Assembly (NCBI GenBank): GCA_947089305.1
Contig: CAMUJQ010000035.1
Coordinates: 1 to 10,963 of the forward strand
Length of the DNA stretch: 10,963 bases
Direction of reading: 5' to 3'
Source: an uncultured Clostridia bacterium
GTDB lineage: Bacteria > Bacillota > Clostridia > Christensenellales > UBA1242
In this document: one piece after another, positions 6,400 through 10,963 of the stretch
Position numbering within the stretch: the first letter of the stretch is position 1
How the letters are laid out: every line of letters begins with the position of its first letter
Made by a program: the position numbers and the translations under genes
Notes under the pieces: generated by a model
Told to the model about the DNA's origin: nothing
Database searches by the model: none
Seen by the model: only the letters and a program-made list of their open reading frames with translations

Positions 6400-7011
6400 A
6401 TGATTGAAAAAGCCAATAAAAATAAAATTATAGCAATAGTTTTAAGTATTATCGTGATTATTGGTGTTGTAGTTGGGTTATTAATTTGGCTTCTTGGTAA
6501 AAAACCGAATAATCCTGATGTTGATGTTGAGTATGTTGTTACAGAAGTTTATGGAACGGCTTCAGCAAGTTACTTTACCAAAAATAAAAAAACACCAATA
6601 GCAATGAAAACAAAAGATAATAAAAATAAGTTAGAGTTTAATGGTGTTGACGATAGAAAGACTTATACATTATCTCCAACAAACGATATTATTTTAACTT
6701 CAGATGAAAGATATATAGTTTTTAAATATGCGTTTACAAACACAGGAGAAAAAAACTATAATGCAACAATAACATATAAAGATACTGATAAAAAAGATAC
6801 TAATGTAAAAGTTGAATATGCGCTTAGAACAACAGATATAGAACTTGCAGATGCTGATTATACATTAGCCATGGGAGAATTAAATCAAACTTCTATGGTA
6901 GCTGCCAATAACGGAACAATGTTTTGTTATATAAAGGTATCTATTTTAGATAGTGCAAAAAATGCAATTTTCTCAGGTGCATTTAATTGGATGCTTTCAG
7001 TTGTAGAATAA
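6400..7011 (+). CDS. Membrane-anchored extracellular protein, shares a domain with the downstream LRR protein
   Basis: A 203-residue protein with a short basic N-terminus, one hydrophobic segment (about 10-32), then a polar Thr/Asn/Lys-rich region, as expected of a signal-anchored protein facing outside. Residues about 42-201 align with 43-183 of the next gene product. The clearest blocks are NDIILTSDERYIVFKYAF (95-112) against GNIELTQQNTFVVFKYVF, YKDTDKKDTNVKVEYAL (126-142) against YIDTTNDDTNITISYSI, and YIKVSILD with SGAFNW (177-197) against YIKVAIAD with TGTLNW. The alternating hydrophobic pattern suggests a beta-sandwich. An FTNTG segment (112-116) is reminiscent of TasA/camelysin-type proteins, but that is speculative. 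AAAAGGA (6386-6392) gives an RBS 7 nt before ATG. It is co-transcribed with tilS (12-nt gap) and ends at its own terminator. No named family is recognised. Confidence 0.8.
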   Translation: MIEKANKNKIIAIVLSIIVIIGVVVGLLIWLLGKKPNNPDVDVEYVVTEVYGTASASYFTKNKKTPIAMKTKDNKNKLEFNGVDDRKTYTLSPTNDIILTSDERYIVFKYAFTNTGEKNYNATITYKDTDKKDTNVKVEYALRTTDIELADADYTLAMGELNQTSMVAANNGTMFCYIKVSILDSAKNAIFSGAFNWMLSVVE

Positions 7012-7038
7012 AAAGAAGTTTTTAAAACTTCTTTTTTT
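7011..7038 (+). terminator. Intrinsic terminator of the tilS unit
   Basis: Perfect 10-bp stem AAAAGAAGTT (7011-7020) with AACTTCTTTT (7026-7035), 5-nt loop, T run to 7038. The stem begins at the last base of the stop codon. It separates the tilS unit from the LRR gene. Confidence 0.8.
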
Positions 7039-7051
7039 GTGGATAAAATTA

Positions 7052-7079
7052 TTGACATTGTTCGGAGGGGGGGTATAAT
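7052..7079 (+). promoter_or_regulatory. Consensus promoter of the LRR gene with a G7 spacer tract
   Basis: TTGACA (7052-7057) and TATAAT (7074-7079) are both perfect consensus boxes, separated by 16 nt. The spacer ends in seven consecutive G (7067-7073) directly against the -10 box. Predicted +1 is near 7086, at the first base of the RBS AAGGAGAG (7086-7093), so the leader is only about 15 nt. Confidence 0.88.
7067..7073 (+). repeat. Homopolymeric G7 tract in promoter spacer
   Basis: Seven G in a row in an otherwise very AT-rich intergenic region. It lies between the -35 and -10 boxes, where gain or loss of one G would change spacer length from 16 to 17 or 15. I saw no other G run this long in the window; runs of five occur inside glycine codons in trxB. 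Confidence 0.85.
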
Positions 7080-7100
7080 CCTATTAAGGAGAGTATAAAG

Positions 7101-8633
7101 ATGACTGCTGTAGGTAAAAAGAAATTTTTAATTGTTTGTTTTGTTATTGCAATAGCATTAATTTTAGGATTAATAGCTACAGTGGCAGTTTTAGCCTTAA
7201 ATACTCAGGATATTAATTCAAACATTAATATAAGTTACACGGTGTCTCAAGGTGTAAAAGGTCGCGTTAAAGCAAGTTATATAATAGGAAACACAGAGGT
7301 GGAAATGACGGATTCTAGTGGTGGCAAAACTTTAGATTTAGAGGATTCAAATTTAGCTTTGCAACCGAATGGAAATATAGAGTTAACGCAACAAAACACT
7401 TTTGTAGTATTTAAATATGTTTTTGATAATACAAATGTTTTTGAATATTACATACAGCCAAATTATATAGATACAACAAATGATGATACAAATATAACGA
7501 TTTCATACTCAATAGATGGTACAACTTATATAGAAGAAAAAGATAATATAATTGTTGAACCTGAAACAACTCAACTTTATTACATTAAAGTTGCAATTGC
7601 AGATAAAAAACAAAGTGCTACATGCACGGGAACTTTAAATTGGGAAATAACAAATACTGACCCATTGGCTCCAAAAAGTTATAACTTGAGAACTAGTAAC
7701 CAAAATGATGTTGCAAAAACAGTTGAAATTAGTGGAATGCTTTTGACGGTTTCAGAACTTTATATTCCCAATATACTTAGAATTAATAAAGAAAAATATA
7801 CTGTAACAAAAATTGCAGATGGGAATTCTAGTAATAGCGCCTTTGGTAAGCAAATTATCTTGCAAAAAGTATCTATAGAAGATGGTGTGAGTATAGGTAA
7901 TTATGCTTTTAATAGTTGCTCTAATTTAAAAACTGTTATTACTATTTCTAAAAACAATAGCAGTCAAGTTGAAACTTACATAGGAGATGGGGCATTTGTT
8001 TCTTGCACACAACTAACAAATATTACATTTTCAGAGAAGTTAACAAGATTTGGTGGAACGTCATTTATGTTTTGTAGTAAATTAAAAAGCGTTTATATTC
8101 CAAAAAATGTTAGTGTAATTGGTTTTGCTCAATTTACAGGGTGTAATAGTTTAGAAAGTATTTCAGTGGATCCTCAAAATTCAGTTTATGATAGTAGAAA
8201 CAATTGTAATGCTATAATTCAAAAATCAAATAATAAGTTAATTTTTGGGGCTATAAATACTAAAATACCAACTTCAGTAAAAGCCATTGATGCTTGGTCT
8301 TTTAATGGAAGAGATATAACAAGCATAACTATACCGTCAAGTGTAACATCAATTGGAAATGGTGCTTTTGGTAGTTGCAGCAAATTAACAAGCATAGTAT
8401 TTCCAAGCAGTATAGCCGAAGTAGGTGAAATGCTTTTTAGTAGTTGTACTAGTTTAGTATCAGTTGAATTTTTAGGAGCTAAGCCTACATTTACTGCCTT
8501 AGGACTATGGTTTAATGGTTGCACGGCACTTGAGAAATTCATTGTGCCAGATGCCCACTATGATAGTTATGTTTCTTCTTTTAGTATGCATATAGATGCT
8601 TCAAAAATTATTAAAAAAAGCCAAGCAAATTAA
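7101..8633 (+). CDS. Membrane-anchored LRR_5 (BspA-like) surface protein
   Basis: A 510-residue surface protein. A basic N-terminus and hydrophobic segment (about 8-33) form a signal anchor. Residues 43-183 are the domain shared with the upstream 203-residue protein. From about 205 to 490 comes a BspA-type leucine-rich repeat array (LRR_5 family), with units such as IGNYAFNSCSNLKTV (265-279), IPSSVTSIGNGAFGSCSKL (411-429) and FSSCTSLVSVEFLG (446-459). An insert YDSRNNCNAII (363-373) is typical of these proteins. The array closes with a capping element FIVPDAHYDSYVSS (480-493). There is no LPxTG sorting signal or cell-wall-binding module, so retention would depend on the N-terminal anchor. LRR_5 proteins are common on gut and oral bacteria and in protists and often mediate adhesion; that role here is inference. 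RBS AAGGAGAG precedes the ATG. It is monocistronic, under the G7-containing promoter, and ends with tandem TAA codons. Confidence 0.9.
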   Translation: MTAVGKKKFLIVCFVIAIALILGLIATVAVLALNTQDINSNINISYTVSQGVKGRVKASYIIGNTEVEMTDSSGGKTLDLEDSNLALQPNGNIELTQQNTFVVFKYVFDNTNVFEYYIQPNYIDTTNDDTNITISYSIDGTTYIEEKDNIIVEPETTQLYYIKVAIADKKQSATCTGTLNWEITNTDPLAPKSYNLRTSNQNDVAKTVEISGMLLTVSELYIPNILRINKEKYTVTKIADGNSSNSAFGKQIILQKVSIEDGVSIGNYAFNSCSNLKTVITISKNNSSQVETYIGDGAFVSCTQLTNITFSEKLTRFGGTSFMFCSKLKSVYIPKNVSVIGFAQFTGCNSLESISVDPQNSVYDSRNNCNAIIQKSNNKLIFGAINTKIPTSVKAIDAWSFNGRDITSITIPSSVTSIGNGAFGSCSKLTSIVFPSSIAEVGEMLFSSCTSLVSVEFLGAKPTFTALGLWFNGCTALEKFIVPDAHYDSYVSSFSMHIDASKIIKKSQAN

Positions 8634-8636
8634 TAA

Positions 8637-8666
8637 AAAAACTATGCTTAGATTAGCATAGTTTTT
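8637..8666 (+). terminator. Intrinsic terminator of the LRR gene
   Basis: Perfect 12-bp stem AAAAACTATGCT (8637-8648) with AGCATAGTTTTT (8655-8666) and a 6-nt loop. The A run on one side and T run on the other mean it could work in both directions. Confidence 0.85.
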
Positions 8667-8687
8667 ATTTAGAATTATTATTGTTAT

Positions 8688-8715
8688 AAAAAAACTCTAC
8701 TATTCTAAGTAGAGT
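8688..8715 (-). terminator. Intrinsic terminator of the proS-degV unit
   Basis: An 8-bp perfect stem, ACTCTACT (8694-8701) with AGTAGAGT (8708-8715), 6-nt loop. Read on the minus strand it is followed by seven T (complement of 8688-8694). It lies 10 nt past the end of the degV-family gene and faces the LRR-gene terminator. Confidence 0.78.
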
Positions 8716-8725
8716 ATTTTATTTT

Positions 8726-9565
8726 TTATTTTTCAAGATATAATAAACCAATCGTGCCAGGGCCACAGTGGCTTGTTATTGTGCATTGAGCTTCACGTTC
8801 TAAAATTGTTTTAAACCCAAAGTTCTTAGCTGCTTCTTTAACTATCTCAGTATATTCAGGCTTAATTTTAGAATGAGTTACAAAGCATAAATTTTTGTCA
8901 GCATTAGGGTGAGTAGTTAAAATATCTTCAACATAACTTTTAACAACTTCAATTTGTTTCCCACGATGTTTTTTGCCTGCAATAATTTTTCCGTCTATTA
9001 AATTTAAGCTTGGTCTAATTTTAAATACATTAGCGCCCAAAGCTTGAAGCATGCTACATCTTCCGCCTTTACGCAAATAATCTAGCGTTTCAACAACAAA
9101 ACTTGCTTGAACTTTACTTGTTTGTTTTGTTAATATGTCTGCAATTTCTTTACCACTTTTACCTTCTTTTGCAAGTTCACGAGCTTTATATATAAGTAAT
9201 GCTAGGCCACTACTTAAACTTAAACTATCAACAACAAAAACATTGTTAAAGTTGTGTGCAGCAGTTTTTGCATTTTGGCAAACTGTTGAAATTCCACTAG
9301 AAAGAGCAATGTGAATCACGGCATCATAATCTTTAGCATATTTTTTAAATACTTCTTCATAAGTAAAAGCATTTGTTGCCGAGGTTTTTGGAAGTATTCC
9401 ATTTTTATCTACATATTCAAAAATTTGTTCATTTTTGATGTTAACACCATCTTCAAATTCCTCATCTCCTAGAACAATTACAAGGGGAATGATATGACAA
9501 TCAAGCTCTTTTGCTTCTTTTAAAGTTAAGTCGCTTGCACTATCCGTTGTTAATTTAATTTTCAT
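8726..9565 (-). CDS. DegV family protein (fatty-acid-binding, FakB-like)
   Basis: Cytoplasmic DegV-fold protein. Family members bind one fatty acid, and the FakB branch presents it to the kinase FakA for phosphorylation and incorporation into phospholipid. The 279-residue length is typical. The N-terminal TTDSASDL is at 6-13, the TSAT ligand-loop motif at 61-64, ALSSGIS at 87-93 (usually followed by GT, here TV), the family signature LDYLRKGGR at 161-169, a KKHRGK loop at 198-203, and the C-terminal HCGPGTIGL at 266-274. ATG at 9565-9563 has GGAG 9 nt upstream (complement of 9575-9578). It lies 15 nt downstream of proS, so the two are probably one operon, terminated at 8688-8715. No fakA-like gene is in the window, so whether it serves the Fak pathway is inference. 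Confidence 0.9.
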   Translation of the reverse strand: MKIKLTTDSASDLTLKEAKELDCHIIPLVIVLGDEEFEDGVNIKNEQIFEYVDKNGILPKTSATNAFTYEEVFKKYAKDYDAVIHIALSSGISTVCQNAKTAAHNFNNVFVVDSLSLSSGLALLIYKARELAKEGKSGKEIADILTKQTSKVQASFVVETLDYLRKGGRCSMLQALGANVFKIRPSLNLIDGKIIAGKKHRGKQIEVVKSYVEDILTTHPNADKNLCFVTHSKIKPEYTEIVKEAAKNFGFKTILEREAQCTITSHCGPGTIGLLYLEK

Positions 9566-9580
9566 AATTTATAACTCCAA

Positions 9581-10963
9581 TTAATAACTTTTTGCAATAA
9601 ACACATTATTGTTACAACTTTTTCCGCAACAAACACAACGTTTTACTTCCATTGTTTGTGCTTCTGGAATACAACGAACAGTTGCTTGCATATCGGCTTT
9701 AATTTTTGCTTCACATTCTGCTTCACAACAGCAAGCACCAAGTGCTACTTTGCCGCTTTTAATTGTGTTAGTAAGTTCTTCATAATCCCAAACTTTTTCA
9801 ATTTTATCGTTCATAATTTTTTCGGCCTCGTTATATAAAGTTGCGTTAATTTCTTTTAAAAGGTTTTCAACATATTTATTTAAGTCTTTTAAGTTAACTT
9901 GTTCTTTTGTTTTTAAATCGCGTCTAAATACAAAGGCAGAATTGTTTTCAAGGTCTTTTGGCCCAACTTCAATTCTAATAGGAACGCCCTTAACTTCCCA
10001 TTCGTTAAACTTCCAACCTGGAGCATTATCTGTGTTATCTACTTGGGCACGTAGTCCTTGTGTTTTTAAACTTTCACAAATCTCATTTGCTTTATCTACA
10101 ACGCTTGGGTTTTTGTGTGCTGCAATTGGAACAATAATAACTTGAACTGGTGCAACGTATGGTGGAAGTCTAAGTCCACGTTCGTCACCGTGAGCCATAA
10201 TAATAGCACCGATTAGTCTTGTTGTTAAACCCCAACTTGTTTGATAAGGGTGTTTAAGTTGTTCGTCGCTATCTAAAAATTTAATATTAAACGCTTTTGC
10301 AAATTTTTGACCAAAATTATGGCTAGTTCCACTTTGCATACTTTTGCCGTCACGCATAACAGATTCAATAGTTAAAGTGTATTCAGCACCTGCAAATTTT
10401 TCGCTTTCAGTTTTACGTCCGGCGAGAAGTGGTAATGCTAAAATGTCTTTACAAAATTCAATGTAAACTTTCCACATTTTGTATGCTTCTTCGTCAGCCT
10501 CTTCTTTGGTGCGGTGGAGAGTGTGTCCCTCTTGCCATAAAAATTCGGTTGTGCGTAAAAATGGACGCGTGGTTTTTTCCATTCTAACAACATTTGCCCA
10601 TTGGTTTATTTTCACAGGTAAATCCTTATAACTTTTAACCCAACGGCTAAATGCTTCACATATAACAGTTTCACTTGTTGGTCTAATAACCATAGGGTCA
10701 TCTAGTTTTTCACCTCTAAATTCTGTTATAGCAGCAAGTTCAGGTGCAAAACCTTCAACGTGTTCGGCTTCTTTTTTAAAATAACTGTATGGAATAAACA
10801 AAGGAAAGTACACATTGTTGTGTCCTGTTGCTTTTATTCTTGCATCTAATTCCTTTTGGAACAATTCCCAAATTGCGTAGCCATATTCACGCATAATCAT
10901 TGTGCCTTTGCAAGGTCCGTAATCTACTAGTTTGGTTTTTGTGCAAACATCGGTATACCAATC
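9581..10963 (-). CDS. proS: Prolyl-tRNA synthetase, archaeal/eukaryal type (5' end outside window)
   Basis: Charges tRNA-Pro with proline; cytoplasmic class II synthetase. The frame is open to the window edge, so the ATG at 10900 is internal. The first visible residues, DWYTDV, match the start region of short-type ProRS, and only about 15-20 residues should be missing. In visible numbering, RPTSET is at 94-99, motif 2 (RTTEFLWQEGH) at 137-147, motif 3 (the GDERGLRLPP region) near 259-268, then the anticodon-binding domain from about 271. The C-terminal zinc-binding-type region has ACCCEAECE (410-418) and CVCCGKSC (443-450) and ends in AKSY, like the Tyr-terminated archaeal type. It lacks the editing INS domain of long bacterial ProRS, since motif 2 and motif 3 are joined by a short segment. 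This ProRS type is common in Clostridia and related bacteria. It is followed by degV. Confidence 0.95.
   Translation of the reverse strand, partial: DWYTDVCTKTKLVDYGPCKGTMIMREYGYAIWELFQKELDARIKATGHNNVYFPLFIPYSYFKKEAEHVEGFAPELAAITEFRGEKLDDPMVIRPTSETVICEAFSRWVKSYKDLPVKINQWANVVRMEKTTRPFLRTTEFLWQEGHTLHRTKEEADEEAYKMWKVYIEFCKDILALPLLAGRKTESEKFAGAEYTLTIESVMRDGKSMQSGTSHNFGQKFAKAFNIKFLDSDEQLKHPYQTSWGLTTRLIGAIIMAHGDERGLRLPPYVAPVQVIIVPIAAHKNPSVVDKANEICESLKTQGLRAQVDNTDNAPGWKFNEWEVKGVPIRIEVGPKDLENNSAFVFRRDLKTKEQVNLKDLNKYVENLLKEINATLYNEAEKIMNDKIEKVWDYEELTNTIKSGKVALGACCCEAECEAKIKADMQATVRCIPEAQTMEVKRCVCCGKSCNNNVFIAKSY

Noticed and set aside
7064..7073. GGAGG at the start of the G tract as a Shine-Dalgarno site
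   Set aside because: It lies upstream of the -10 box, so it is not transcribed from this promoter, and the real RBS AAGGAGAG is at 7086-7093.
8219..8542. Minus-strand open frame of 107 codons inside the LRR gene
   Set aside because: Antisense shadow of the repetitive LRR coding region; the plus-strand repeats are unmistakable.
8637..8715. Two adjacent hairpins as a repeat element or attenuator
   Set aside because: Each has the position and T run expected of a terminator for one of the two converging units.

Overview
The window is strongly AT-rich and gene-dense, with standard bacterial genetic features. Trp is encoded by TGG and TGA is used as a stop, so there is no sign of a Mollicutes-type code. 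Shine-Dalgarno sites are AAGGA/GGAG type, and TTG starts occur beside ATG. The gene set (flavoprotein thioredoxin reductase, GlmM, TilS, DegV-family lipid-binding protein, archaeal/eukaryal-type ProRS, BspA-like LRR_5 surface protein) fits an anaerobic, probably host-associated member of the Bacillota (Clostridia or a related AT-rich lineage). That placement is inference; no marker here fixes the genus.

Layout. (1) 1-2042, plus strand: the 3' two-thirds of a thioredoxin reductase gene, then glmM. (2) 2039-3094, minus strand: an unrecognised 351-residue protein converging on glmM so tightly that their stop codons share a TTAA. (3) 3095-3277: a divergent promoter region with two good sigma-70-type promoters back to back. 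(4) 3242-4249, plus: a two-gene unit with its own promoter and terminator, made of a membrane-anchored DUF2726-like protein and an overlapping 134-residue unknown. (5) 4252-5013, plus: a single GNAT-like acetyltransferase gene with its own promoter, start and terminator. (6) 5024-7038, plus: tilS followed 12 nt later by a short membrane-anchored extracellular protein, ending in a terminator. (7) 7052-8666, plus: a separately transcribed, membrane-anchored LRR_5 protein whose promoter has consensus -35 and -10 boxes separated by a 16-nt spacer containing a run of seven G. (8) 8688-10963, minus: proS (5' end outside the window) followed by a degV-family gene and a terminator.

The housekeeping functions are redox (TrxB), cell-wall precursor supply (GlmM makes glucosamine-1-phosphate), and translation (TilS lysidine formation in tRNA-Ile2, ProRS). 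The accessory content lies in the middle. The two neighbouring surface proteins share a homologous extracellular domain and so form a tandem paralogous pair; the second has gained an LRR_5 array. The main points for a second look are the G7 tract inside the LRR-protein promoter (possible phase variation), the shared domain of the tandem pair, two promoters whose predicted +1 falls on or next to the ATG (apparently leaderless tilS and DUF2726 genes), and a thioredoxin reductase that lacks the usual NADPH-phosphate-binding HRRxxxR motif. No tRNA, rRNA, CRISPR array, insertion sequence or riboswitch was recognised. No stretch over 300 bases lacks a gene.
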